From positions 1,240,001-1,304,000 of the forward strand of contig CBDBBV010000002.1 in the NCBI GenBank assembly GCA_965203265.1: 64,000 bases of DNA, given 5' to 3'. The notes beneath the pieces were generated by a model that ran no database searches, had not been told where the DNA came from, and was given only the letters and a program-made list of their open reading frames with translations. Below, piece by piece: positions 28,268-36,708 of this stretch; the first letter of the stretch is position 1, and every line of letters starts with the position of its first letter. The position numbers and the translations under genes were made by a program. Origin of the DNA: JAHRAW01 sp965203265 (GTDB taxonomy: Bacteria; Pseudomonadota; Gammaproteobacteria; Arenicellales; Poriferihabitantaceae).

Positions 28268-28347
28268 TTTCCTAATCCGCCATGCCAATCAAGAAGATCA
28301 TCATCGCCGTGGAATACGAAACCGGCGCGCGGCATTACCTGATTTCC

Positions 28348-29028
28348 ATGCCGATAAAGAAGATCATCGTCGCCGCGGTAATCCTGCTGTTGGCGGCCCT
28401 GCTGGTCTATCTCGGCCCGCAGAAGTATCTCGATCTCGAATATGTGAAATCCCATCTCGAGCGCGTCATCGAGTATCGTCAGGCGCACCCGATTGCCGCC
28501 GCCTTGATCTACGCCGCGCTGTATGTGGCGGTCGCCGCTGCATCGATTCCCGGGGCGCTGGTGCTGACTCTCGCGTGCGGCGCCATATTCGGCTTCTGGC
28601 TGGGCTCGCTCATCGTGTCGGTGTCCGCCACCCTCGGCGCCACCATCGCCTTCCTCATCGCGCGCTATCTGTTCGACGATCTGGTGCAGGCCAAGATGGG
28701 CGATCGGCTGGCGAAAATCCGCGAGAAATTCCGTACCGAGGGGGCGCTTTATCTGTTCTCCATCCGGCTGGTTCCGGCATTCCCGTTTTTCGTGGTGAAT
28801 CTGGTGATGGGTCTGACCTCCATCCGCACTTCCGCCTACATGGCGGCGTCTTTTCTGGGGATGCTCCTACCGAGCATGGTGTTCGTCAACGCCGGCACGC
28901 AGCTGGCCAAGCTGAATTCGCTGTCGGGGCTGCTGTCGCCGCAGATCATCGCCTCGTTCCTGCTACTCGCGGTTTTTCCATATGCGGCGAAAGTATTCCT
29001 CAAATTGTTGAAGGCTCGACGCGGCTGA
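28348..29028 (+). CDS. TVP38/TMEM64 (SNARE-associated, DedA-like) membrane protein
   Basis: A 226-residue inner-membrane protein with a first membrane segment (IIVAAVILLLAALLVYL), then the family core: AALYVAVAAASIPGALVLTLACGAIFGFWLG, FLIARYLFDD, and the FSIRLVPAFPFFVVNLVMGLTSI re-entrant segment. DedA-like proteins act in lipid transport or membrane homeostasis. An in-frame ATG 66 bases upstream (28282) starts a 24-base near copy of the same N terminus (MPIKKII), so either codon could be used. It follows icd by 14-80 bases and may share its transcript. Confidence 0.85.
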   Translation: MPIKKIIVAAVILLLAALLVYLGPQKYLDLEYVKSHLERVIEYRQAHPIAAALIYAALYVAVAAASIPGALVLTLACGAIFGFWLGSLIVSVSATLGATIAFLIARYLFDDLVQAKMGDRLAKIREKFRTEGALYLFSIRLVPAFPFFVVNLVMGLTSIRTSAYMAASFLGMLLPSMVFVNAGTQLAKLNSLSGLLSPQIIASFLLLAVFPYAAKVFLKLLKARRG

Positions 29029-29055
29029 GGCGGCTGAGGCTGGCCGCTGACCTCC

Positions 29056-30048
29056 CTACTGCTGAATTTTCACCACCGTCCGCCCCCAGTTCGCGCCTTC
29101 GAGATATTCCCCGAACACGCCGGGCAGATCGTCGAAAGTTACCTCGCGAGTAACGATGACATCGAGTTTGTTCGGCTTCAAATCGGCACCTAGCCGCGCC
29201 CAGATTTCATCGCGCAGTGTCGGCGGCGTGTCGATGGAGTTGATGCCGAGCAGCGACACCCCGCGCAGGATGAACGGCATGACCGTGGTGTTGAGGGTAT
29301 GGGCGTCCACCAGCCCGATGCTGGCGATGTTGCCCCAGGGCCGCACCGTGCGCGTCAGCCACGCCAGAGTTTCGCCGCCGGCATTGTCCACCGCCCCGCC
29401 CCACATCGCCTTCTCCAGCGGGCGGTTGCCCAGAGTCAGGGGGCGGCGGTCGATGCACTCGGTGGCGCCGAGCTGCTTGAGGTAGTCGGCACGTTCGGTT
29501 TTGCCGGTGAGGGCGGCGACCTCGTAACCGGCGGCGCTGAGTATGTTGATGGCGATGCTGCCGACGCCGCCGGTCGCGCCGGTTACCAACACCGGCCCGT
29601 GCTCCGTGGTCTGGCCGTTCTGCTCCATGCGCACAACCGCCAGCGCGGCGGTGAATCCGGCGGTGCCGATTGCCATGGCCTCGCGCGCCTCGAGGCCGCG
29701 CGGCAACGGCACGAGACACTCCGCGCGCACGCGGGCGATCTCGGCATAGCCGCCGTCGGCGGTCTCCGACAGGCCGCAACCGCACGCCAGCACTTCGTCG
29801 CCCTCGCGGTATCTGCGATCGTCGGAATGCAGCACCACGCCGCACAGATCGATGCCGCCGTTCAGTGGGTATTGCCGCAGGATTCTGCCGCGTCCGGTGG
29901 CGGCCAGGGCGTCCTTGTAATTCACGCCGGACCACAGCACCTTGACGACCACCTCGCCGGCGGTCAGGTCGTCCAGCGTGATGTTTGCAAAATCGGCGAC
30001 GATTCGCTCGTCCACCTGATTGATGCGATAGGCGCGGAATGACGGCAT
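29056..30048 (-). CDS. acuI: acryloyl-CoA reductase AcuI/YhdH family
   Basis: A zinc-free medium-chain quinone-oxidoreductase-type protein, 330 residues, best matching AcuI/YhdH, which reduces acryloyl-CoA to propionyl-CoA with NADPH. Signatures: RAYRINQ opening, VNYKDALAATGRGRI, YPLNGGIDLCGVV, VLVTGATGGVGSIA as Rossmann loop, VDNAGG, and the C-terminal EYLEGANWGRTVVKI. Its product would feed the Pcc/Mce/Mut pathway in the same window. It lies 30 bases after the HNH gene and converges on the TVP38 gene. Confidence 0.88.
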   Translation of the reverse strand: MPSFRAYRINQVDERIVADFANITLDDLTAGEVVVKVLWSGVNYKDALAATGRGRILRQYPLNGGIDLCGVVLHSDDRRYREGDEVLACGCGLSETADGGYAEIARVRAECLVPLPRGLEAREAMAIGTAGFTAALAVVRMEQNGQTTEHGPVLVTGATGGVGSIAINILSAAGYEVAALTGKTERADYLKQLGATECIDRRPLTLGNRPLEKAMWGGAVDNAGGETLAWLTRTVRPWGNIASIGLVDAHTLNTTVMPFILRGVSLLGINSIDTPPTLRDEIWARLGADLKPNKLDVIVTREVTFDDLPGVFGEYLEGANWGRTVVKIQQ

Positions 30049-30078
30049 GGTTGGATACCTTTGCAGTACGAAACAGTT

Positions 30079-30666
30079 TCAGATGCGTCGATGCAACGGG
30101 CTGGTGCGCGGGAAATGGGCGCGTAGGAATTCCATCTGATCGGCGAGGATTTTCCTGCCTTGCAGGTAGACATATTCGGCATGGGTGGGCGTGAACGGCA
30201 CCGCCAGCAACTCCATGCCGGCCTCCTGCGGGGTGGCTCCGGCCTTGTGATTGTTGCAGCGCGCGCAGGCGCTGACTACGTTGTTCCAGCTGTCGGCGCC
30301 GCCCTGACTGAGCGGGGTAACATGATCGCGCGACAACTGTTGCCGCGGGAAGCGGTCGCCGCAATACAGGCAGAGATAGCCGTCTCGCTGGAACAGCAGC
30401 AGATTGTGCAGCGGCGGCACATAATCATCGCGCATTTTTGCCGCTAAATAACTGTCGCCGCGAGTGGCGATGATGGAATTGATGTCGATGCGGCTTTGCC
30501 GCCCGCTGATCCGATTGAAGCCGCCGCGAACGCGCCGGAAGTTGTCGCCGCAGGTATACGCCACCTGCCCGAGACACTGCAGGGTGACGGCGCGGCGAAA
30601 ATCAACCCATTCCAGCGGCATGCCGGAAATATCGGTTCGCAGAATCGGTTGATTGGGGGAGAACAT
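30079..30666 (-). CDS. HNH endonuclease family protein
   Basis: A 195-residue protein with a C-terminal HNH module: LCLYCGDRF, then SRDHVTPLSQGGADSWNNVVSA and CARCNNHK, so two CxxC pairs and the catalytic DH are intact. The N-terminal part (ILRTDISGMPLEWVDFRRAV) is typical of chromosomal HNH proteins common in gammaproteobacteria, whose role is unknown. I start at MFSPNQPILRTD rather than at 30726. Composition is like the core genes, so it does not look recently acquired. Confidence 0.85.
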   Translation of the reverse strand: MFSPNQPILRTDISGMPLEWVDFRRAVTLQCLGQVAYTCGDNFRRVRGGFNRISGRQSRIDINSIIATRGDSYLAAKMRDDYVPPLHNLLLFQRDGYLCLYCGDRFPRQQLSRDHVTPLSQGGADSWNNVVSACARCNNHKAGATPQEAGMELLAVPFTPTHAEYVYLQGRKILADQMEFLRAHFPRTSPLHRRI

Positions 30667-30758
30667 GATGGGTCGCGGGGTGGTGTGGGCGCGAATGTAG
30701 CACAAATTCGCGTGAGCGTAGTACACTGGGTCGGTCGTGTCGATAATGGATTACTGCC

Positions 30759-31280
30759 ATGGAAATGGTCTACAAGCTTGCCCTGTTCTCTGGTTTGGGT
30801 GCCGCAGTTATCGCGTTTTTGCTTCCCACCGGTTATTGGCTTTACCAACGGAAGCGGAAAATCAAAGCCTCCATTCACCTTATCGCGCGATACGCTGAAA
30901 TGGCGGTACGGCATATCGAGGAGAATTGCCCCGAAGGGGCGGATGGCAAAATCCTGAACATGATACGCGCGGGGAACCCTTTTGGAGAAACCGAAAAAGA
31001 TTACACGCCATTTATCCTTTTTTCGGAGGAGGACAGATTACCCTTCAGCGAAATCAGCAAAATTCTCCAACATTTGAAGACGGAGACAAAACAACTCTGT
31101 TTGTTGGAGTATTTCGTTGCCCAAGCAAAAATCGACGCCATCAGTTATTCGATCAACTCGGATTTTGTCCGCTCCCTTCCGCAAGAGCGGAAAGAGGGGT
31201 TTTGGAGGCAATTCGTGATGTACAGAAACGATTTGCTGCAGAAAGCAAAAAAATTGGAAGAATTATTGAAAGACGAATGA
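30759..31280 (+). CDS. small membrane-anchored protein, unknown
   Basis: A 173-residue protein with one N-terminal membrane segment (LALFSGLGAAVIAFLLPTGYWLY, about residues 7-29) followed by basic residues (QRKRKIK), placing the rest in the cytoplasm. The remainder is helical and charged (AEMAVRHIEENC; LLQKAKKLEELLKDE). No family recognised. It is divergent from the HNH gene and more AT-rich than its neighbours. Confidence 0.6.
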   Translation: MEMVYKLALFSGLGAAVIAFLLPTGYWLYQRKRKIKASIHLIARYAEMAVRHIEENCPEGADGKILNMIRAGNPFGETEKDYTPFILFSEEDRLPFSEISKILQHLKTETKQLCLLEYFVAQAKIDAISYSINSDFVRSLPQERKEGFWRQFVMYRNDLLQKAKKLEELLKDE

Positions 31281-31400
31281 ACACCAATGCCCGCTAATGC
31301 AGAAACGCACTCGAATGCGGGAAATGGCGCAACATTCCTCACAGCGCAAGCGGCTAGCTACCAGCCGCCAACCGCCTGATAAAGTGCTTCCTAGTTACAG

Positions 31401-31534
31401 AATGGGAAGTGTGCCCGGTCCGATTTTCATGATTCAATTTCGTAGGAGTTGCCCGTTGATGGTCGAGTGTATGCCGTCCATGCCTGATTTTGCAAGATTT
31501 TTTCCATTTTTCACCCCGGACGGTCAACCCGGCA
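31401..31534. repeat. left copy of a 181-base-period direct repeat
   Basis: This segment is a diverged copy of 31582-31711. Shared parts include AATGGGAAGTGTGCCCGG, GATTTTCATG and TTGCCCGTTGATGG. The stretch near 31510-31530 imitates the 3' end of pgpA. The remaining bases between 31281 and 31690 hold no gene I can support. Confidence 0.75.
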
Positions 31535-31581
31535 GTCTGAGAAATTCCAAGGCTACTTGGAAAAGCGCTCCCGCGCTAAAA

Positions 31582-31711
31582 AATGGGAAGTGTGCCCGGC
31601 TCGATTTTCATGTTTCGATTTCCTCGAAATTGCCCGTTGATGGCCGAGTGTACGCTGTCCACGCCCGATTTCGCAACATTTTTCCCGTTTTCATCCCGGC
31701 AGGTAAGGCAA
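31582..31711. repeat. right copy of the direct repeat, running into pgpA
   Basis: This copy begins with AATGGGAAGTGTGCCCGG and ends in the last codons of pgpA. Together with the left copy it gives a second case in this window of a gene 3' end plus downstream sequence being duplicated (compare 118-290). It may be a dispersed intergenic repeat of this genome. Confidence 0.7.
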
Positions 31712-32176
31712 CAACAATCTCAGCACCACATTGGCCAAAATCCCCGCAGCCAAGTCATCCAGCATGATGCCGAGCCCGCCGCCCACGCGCCGGTCGAGCA
31801 GTCCGATGGGCCACGGCTTGACGATATCGAACAACCGAAACAGCGCAAAACCCAGCACCACCGCGCCCCAGGAAAACGGGATGAAACACAAGGCAACCCA
31901 CAGCCCGACCATCTCGTCCCACACGATTCCCGGATGATCATGCACGCCGAGGGATTCGGCGGCGCGGGCGCACAGGGTGATTCCGGCGATGAATGCGGCT
32001 CCTAACGCCCCGGCGTAGAGCTGTGAGCCGAGTTCATGCAGTAGGAGAAATATCGGGAGGGCAGCCAGACTGCCGCAGGTTCCCGGCGCCACCGGCGCGA
32101 GACCGGCGCCGAAGCCGAAGGCGAGGAAATTCCCGGGGCTGCGCAACAAATCCCGCCGACTAATCCGCCGTCCCAT
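31691..32176 (-). CDS. pgpA: phosphatidylglycerophosphatase A
   Basis: It removes phosphate from phosphatidylglycerophosphate in phospholipid synthesis. The 161-residue membrane protein shows FLAFGFGAGLAPVAPGTCGSL, HDHPGIVWDEMVGLWVAL and DIVKPWPIGLLDRRVGGGLGIMLDDLAAG, all PgpA signatures. The ATG at 32176 overlaps the end of nusB by 17 bases, a common arrangement. Confidence 0.93.
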   Translation of the reverse strand: MGRRISRRDLLRSPGNFLAFGFGAGLAPVAPGTCGSLAALPIFLLLHELGSQLYAGALGAAFIAGITLCARAAESLGVHDHPGIVWDEMVGLWVALCFIPFSWGAVVLGFALFRLFDIVKPWPIGLLDRRVGGGLGIMLDDLAAGILANVVLRLLLPYLPG

Positions 32177-32609
32177 CCCCAACCCCCTCCTGCGCCTCCT
32201 GCGCCCGCACCACGCGCGCGATCTTGTCGAGCACGGCGTTGACATATTGGTAGCCGTTTTCCGAGCAGAACAATTTGGCCAGTTCGACGGCCTCGTTCAA
32301 CACCACTTTCACCGGGATGCCGGAGTCGTAGGCGAGTTCGTAGGTGCCGAGGCGCAGGATCGCCTGCTCAAGCAGATCCACCTGATTCGGGCGACGGTCG
32401 AGATGGGCGGCAATCAGTTCATCAATTTTATCAATATGAGTCGGTATCTCACTGATAAGTAAATCGAAATAATCCAGATGCCTACCGGTCAGTTTGTCAT
32501 TGCCGATGAAATTCGGCGCGATTTGCGACGGCGCCTGCGCGGTCAGCTGCCACTGATAGAGCGCCTGCACCACGCATTGACGCGCCAGTCGCCTACTGCT
32601 TTTCGCCAC
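32160..32609 (-). CDS. nusB: transcription antitermination factor NusB
   Basis: NusB binds boxA RNA with NusE and supports rRNA antitermination. The 149-residue helical product starts at a GTG (VAKSSRRLARQCVVQALYQWQL) with GGGGAG upstream and contains VDLLEQAILRLGTYEL, IPVKVVLNEAVELAKLF and YQYVNAVLDKIA. It lies between ribH and pgpA, the usual gammaproteobacterial order. Confidence 0.94.
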   Translation of the reverse strand: MAKSSRRLARQCVVQALYQWQLTAQAPSQIAPNFIGNDKLTGRHLDYFDLLISEIPTHIDKIDELIAAHLDRRPNQVDLLEQAILRLGTYELAYDSGIPVKVVLNEAVELAKLFCSENGYQYVNAVLDKIARVVRAQEAQEGVGDGTAD

Positions 32610-32629
32610 TTTCCACTCCCCGCGAGCAA

Positions 32630-33094
32630 CTAGCGAGATTGCATCAGGGCGGCCATATCCACAGCGGCCAGCGCCGCGGCGGCGCCCCGATTCTTGCCGT
32701 CGGCGGCGGCGCGTTCTCGAGCCTGCGCCGCGGTGTCGGTGGTCAATACCCCGAAAATGACGGGAGTTTCCCCCTGCAGATTCAACTGCGCCACGCCGCG
32801 CGCGCATTCGGCGGCGACATAGTCGAAATGCGGCGTCTCCCCGCGAATGACCGCGCCCAGCGCGACGATGGCGGCATAACTCCCGGACGCCAGCAGTTTG
32901 CGGCACGCCATGGGGATTTCAAACGCGCCGGGGACGCGGACGCAATGGAGGCGCTCCGAGTGGATGCCGTGGCGGGCGAATTCCGCTGTGGCGGCTGCCA
33001 CCAATTCGTCGGTAACGGCTTGGTTGAATCTCGCGGCGACGATGGCGTAGCGCCCGCCGCAATCGGCATTCCCGCTGGAGTCGGAGTCATTCAT
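32630..33094 (-). CDS. ribH: 6,7-dimethyl-8-ribityllumazine synthase
   Basis: It condenses ribityl-aminouracil and dihydroxybutanone phosphate to lumazine. The 154-residue product has IVAARFN, VPGAFEIPMACRKLL, ALGAVIRGETPHFDYV and PVIFGVLTTD, the active-site loops of the family. It overlaps the ribB gene by eight bases. Confidence 0.95.
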   Translation of the reverse strand: MNDSDSSGNADCGGRYAIVAARFNQAVTDELVAAATAEFARHGIHSERLHCVRVPGAFEIPMACRKLLASGSYAAIVALGAVIRGETPHFDYVAAECARGVAQLNLQGETPVIFGVLTTDTAAQARERAAADGKNRGAAAALAAVDMAALMQSR

Positions 33095-34277
33095 GTTGTC
33101 GCTGCCATCGTTCGAGTTGTTGGGGGTCGGAGATGTAGGCGACGATCTCCAGCCCGAAGCCGGAAAGCCCGTGTGCCCGCTTCTGCCGCCCCAGAGCGAG
33201 CACCTTGCCCACCTTCAAGTCCGCCAAAATCTGGCCGCCGGCGCCCAACATGCGCAGATTGGCCGGATTGTCCGACCTATCCCGCTCAGCCGCCCGTTCC
33301 GCCGGTCGCTCCACCTTCCCCGCCGTTCCCGTTGCGCCTTTCATGTCGATGCGGCCGGCCAGTTCCTCGGCGGATTCATTGTACGACAATAACACCAACA
33401 CGCCGCATTGGCCGGCGGCGATGGTATCCAGCACATTCTCCAGAGACCAACTCCACGGCGCCGCCGGGTCGAGCACCACATCGAGCAACCCGCGATGTAC
33501 GTGAACCCGCACCGGCGTCGGCTGATCCGCCCGAATTTCGCCGTGCACCAGCGCCAAATGCACGCCGCCCTCCACCATATCTCGGTAGATGAAGGAGTCG
33601 AATTGCCCCTGTTTGAGGCGCAGGCGAGCCGAGTGCACCCGCTCCACGGTAGGATCGTTGTTCATGCGATAGCCGATCAAATCGGCGATGGCGCCGATGC
33701 GAAGCTCGTGGGCGCGGCCGAATTTCACCAAGTCCGGCAAGCGCGCCATGCTGCCGTCGGGGTTGAGAATCTCGCAAATCACGCTGGCCGGCTCGAATCC
33801 GCAGATGCGCGCCAGATCGATTCCCGCCTCGGTGTGGCCGGCGCGGGTGAGGACGCCGCCGGGTTGCGCCTTGATCGGGAAGATGTGCCCCGGCGTCGCC
33901 AGATGCTGAGGTGCGGCGTCCCGTTGCACCGCGGTGCGCACGGTGATGGCGCGATCCTGCGCGGAAATGCCGGTGGTTACCCCCTGCGCCGCCTCGATGG
34001 ACACGGTGAAGTTGGTGGCGTATCGCGCGCTGTTGCGGCCTACCATCAACGGCAGCTGCAGCTGATTGCAACGCTCTTCGGTCAAGGCAAGGCAGATCAG
34101 CCCGCGTCCCTGAGCGGCCATGAAATTGATGTGCTCGGCGGTAATGCATTCGGCGGCGACCAACAGATCGCCCTCGTTTTCGCGATCCTCGTCGTCCACC
34201 AGAATGACCATCCGCCCCCGGCGGAAGTCCGCGAGAACATCCTCGATCGGATCAACCGTTATGTCGTCGCCGGCCAT
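33087..34277 (-). CDS. ribB: 3,4-dihydroxy-2-butanone-4-phosphate synthase with degenerate GCHII domain
   Basis: The N-terminal domain (residues 1-205) is an intact DHBP synthase: VDDEDRENEGDLL, THxT-type TPGHIFPIKAQPGGVL, GHTEAGIDLARICG. The C-terminal part (about 206-396) is folded like GTP cyclohydrolase II but lacks the zinc-binding cysteine set (no SxRCDCG) and the catalytic loop, so it is probably inactive for GTP. A separate RibA is expected elsewhere. It begins immediately after the ribE stop codon. Confidence 0.92.
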   Translation of the reverse strand: MAGDDITVDPIEDVLADFRRGRMVILVDDEDRENEGDLLVAAECITAEHINFMAAQGRGLICLALTEERCNQLQLPLMVGRNSARYATNFTVSIEAAQGVTTGISAQDRAITVRTAVQRDAAPQHLATPGHIFPIKAQPGGVLTRAGHTEAGIDLARICGFEPASVICEILNPDGSMARLPDLVKFGRAHELRIGAIADLIGYRMNNDPTVERVHSARLRLKQGQFDSFIYRDMVEGGVHLALVHGEIRADQPTPVRVHVHRGLLDVVLDPAAPWSWSLENVLDTIAAGQCGVLVLLSYNESAEELAGRIDMKGATGTAGKVERPAERAAERDRSDNPANLRMLGAGGQILADLKVGKVLALGRQKRAHGLSGFGLEIVAYISDPQQLERWQRQHE

Positions 34278-34910
34278 CTACGCCTCCCCCCTCGTGTCCA
34301 GCAGCCGCTGCACATAGCGCGCCACCTGATCCACCTCGAGATGCACGCGCGCCCCCGGCTGCAGGGCGCTCAGGGTGGTCGTCAACAAAGTGTGCGGCAC
34401 CAGCATGACCTCGAATCCGGTGCGGGCTTGGTCTTCGCCATCGCCGGGAATATCCCACACCCGATTGGTGGTCAAACTGACGCCGTCCACGGCGATGGAG
34501 CCCTTGGTCGCGATCAATCGGCCGATGGTCGGCGGCGTCTCGAATTCCATTCGGGTGAAAGCGTCCGCAGGGCGACTCGCGACCAATGTGCCGACGCCGT
34601 CCAGATGGCCCGACAGAAGATGCCCGCCCAGCGGAGTTTGCAGGGTCAGCGCCGGTTCGAGATTGATGAGCTCGCCCGCGGCCCACTCGCTGATCAGACA
34701 ATGTTCCAACGTCTCCGGAGACACATCGAAATCGGCGCAACCGCCGCGCACTTCGACCACACTCAGGCAGGCGCCGTTCACCGCCACGCTATCGCCGGGG
34801 CGGATCGAATCGGCCTCGAGAACACCGAGATCAACCCGCAAGGCGCAACCGCCGCCGCGCCTGCGGATGGATTCCACGCGCCCCAGGGCGCGCACGATGC
34901 CGGTGAACAT
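34278..34910 (-). CDS. ribE: riboflavin synthase alpha chain
   Basis: It dismutates two lumazines to riboflavin. The 210-residue protein shows the twofold repeat: MFTGIVRALGRVESI and GDSVAVNGACLSVVE in the first barrel, GHLLSGHLDGVGTL and KGSIAVDGVSLTTN in the second. The ATG follows ribD by 17 bases and its stop abuts the ribB start. Confidence 0.95.
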   Translation of the reverse strand: MFTGIVRALGRVESIRRRGGGCALRVDLGVLEADSIRPGDSVAVNGACLSVVEVRGGCADFDVSPETLEHCLISEWAAGELINLEPALTLQTPLGGHLLSGHLDGVGTLVASRPADAFTRMEFETPPTIGRLIATKGSIAVDGVSLTTNRVWDIPGDGEDQARTGFEVMLVPHTLLTTTLSALQPGARVHLEVDQVARYVQRLLDTRGEA

Positions 34911-34927
34911 GACGATCTCGACCGGCG

Positions 34928-36082
34928 CTAGGCGGGCGATTCCGGCGGCGCAACCACATCCAGCGACAGGCGCAAATCCTCGCCAATCCGGCGCACATCG
35001 CGAAACGCCAAGCGGTAGCGTTGATCCATCTGCTCCAATCCGGGAATATCGAACATGCCGCGCGCGCCGTCACCCAGCAGGTCGGGCGACATGTAGACGA
35101 TCACTCGATCCACCAGTTTTGCCTTCAGCATACTGCCGCTGAGCCGGGGGCCGGCTTCCAGCAGCACCTCGTTGATTTCGCGCTCGGCCAGCTCCTGCAT
35201 GACCTGCTGCAGATCGATGCGACCGGAACGTTGCCGCCCGGCAATGACCTCGACGGCGGCGCCCGGCAACCCGCCTTCCAGTTCGTTGCCGTGGGCGGTG
35301 ATGACCAGCGCGCTGCCGGGGGGTTGCAGGATTCTGGCTTGCGGCGGGGTGTTGAGATGGCTGTCGAGAATCACCCGCAGGGGCTGGCGTCGAATGCCCT
35401 CCAATCTGGCGGTCATTTGCGGGTCGTCGCGCAGCACCGTGCCGACGCCGGTGAGGATGGCGGAGCTGGCCGCGCGCAGTTTGTGGCCATCGCGGCGCGC
35501 CGCCTCGGAGGTGATCCATTGGCTTTCGCCGCTCGCCAGGGCGGTCTTGCCGTCCAGACTGACCGCCATCTTCAGCGTTACCCACGGCCTGCCGACGAGC
35601 ATTCGCTGGCAAAAGCCCCGATTCAGGGCGTGCGCCGAAGCCGCGCCAACCCCCAGCGTTACGCTGATGCCGGCTTGCCGCAACTCGGCAATTCCGGCGC
35701 CGTTGACGGACGGATTGGGGTCTTCCATGGCGATGACGGCGCGGCTGATGCCCGCCCGAACGACCGCGTTGACGCAGGGGGGCGTCTTGCCGTGGTGTGC
35801 GCAGGGTTCCAGCGTGAGGTAGATGGTCGCCCCGCGCGCCCGTTTGCCGGCCTGACCGAGGGCGATGATTTCGGCGTGCGCCTCGCCGGCGAAGCGGTGC
35901 CAGCCCTCGCCCACCACCACGCCGCCGTGGACTACCACGCAACCCACTCTGGGGTTGGGATGGGTGGTGTTGATGCCCTGAGCCGCCAACGCCAACGCCC
36001 GCGCCATGAAGCGCTCGTCCTCTCCCGAGCCGGACTCTGTCTGCGGCGGAGCCGGCGGGGCGTTTGCGGTGGATTCCGTCAC
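34928..36082 (-). CDS. ribD: bifunctional riboflavin deaminase/reductase RibD
   Basis: It deaminates and then reduces the pyrimidine intermediate of riboflavin synthesis. The 384-residue product has a zinc deaminase domain (HPNPRVGCVVV, HAEIIAL, PCAHHGKTPPC) and a reductase domain (KMAVSLDGKTAL, ILTGVGTVLRDDPQ, EINEVLLEAGPRLSG). About 22 N-terminal residues before ERFMARAL are extra. The ATG overlaps the nrdR stop by four bases. Confidence 0.95.
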   Translation of the reverse strand: MTESTANAPPAPPQTESGSGEDERFMARALALAAQGINTTHPNPRVGCVVVHGGVVVGEGWHRFAGEAHAEIIALGQAGKRARGATIYLTLEPCAHHGKTPPCVNAVVRAGISRAVIAMEDPNPSVNGAGIAELRQAGISVTLGVGAASAHALNRGFCQRMLVGRPWVTLKMAVSLDGKTALASGESQWITSEAARRDGHKLRAASSAILTGVGTVLRDDPQMTARLEGIRRQPLRVILDSHLNTPPQARILQPPGSALVITAHGNELEGGLPGAAVEVIAGRQRSGRIDLQQVMQELAEREINEVLLEAGPRLSGSMLKAKLVDRVIVYMSPDLLGDGARGMFDIPGLEQMDQRYRLAFRDVRRIGEDLRLSLDVVAPPESPA

Positions 36083-36636
36083 GCCTGCGAACCGACCGGT
36101 GGGTCGGTTTCCCGAGCGTCGCCACCATCACCGTCGTTGCCGCTGCCGAGCAGGGAAAGTTGCGCCTCGCTGGGCAAACTGGGCAGGGACTCCTTGAGTT
36201 TTTCCACCTCGTCGCTGAATGCGTCGATGTCCTGAAAGCGGCGATAGACCGAGGCGAAACGAACAAACGCGACCTCGTCCAGCTCGCTCAGCTCCGCCAT
36301 CACCGCCTCGCCGATGGCCGCAGCCGGAATTTCCGGTTCGCCCCGATGGGTGAATTGGCGTTTGAGGCGGGCGATGGCCCCTTCCACCGCTTCGGCGTCT
36401 ATAGGGCGTTTTTCCAGAGCGCGGGTCATGCCGCGGCGTAGCTTGGTTTCGTCGAATTTTTCCCGGTTGCCATCGGACTTGATCACCAGCGGCAATTCCA
36501 GCACCACTTGTTCCAGCGTGGAGAAGCGCCCGTCGCACGCCTGACACACCCGGCGGCGGCGGACGCACTCGCCATCTCCGCCCAGACGCGAATCGATCAC
36601 GCGGGTGTCACCATTGGCGCAGTAAGGGCATTGCAT
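36079..36636 (-). CDS. nrdR: ribonucleotide reductase repressor NrdR
   Basis: NrdR represses ribonucleotide reductase operons in response to ATP/dATP. The product has the zinc ribbon (MQCPYC...CQACDGRFST), the ATP-cone (PLVIKSDGNREKFDETKLRRGM) and the VAFVRFASVYRRFQDID tail. It carries about 30 extra C-terminal residues compared with the usual 150-160. It heads the riboflavin cluster. Confidence 0.95.
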   Translation of the reverse strand: MQCPYCANGDTRVIDSRLGGDGECVRRRRVCQACDGRFSTLEQVVLELPLVIKSDGNREKFDETKLRRGMTRALEKRPIDAEAVEGAIARLKRQFTHRGEPEIPAAAIGEAVMAELSELDEVAFVRFASVYRRFQDIDAFSDEVEKLKESLPSLPSEAQLSLLGSGNDGDGGDARETDPPVGSQA

Positions 36637-36708
36637 CGGGGGTGTCTCCGCTCATTTCGATGTTCACCTTTACCATGTTCCGGCAAACGGGTCGCGGTCG
36701 CCGGACGA

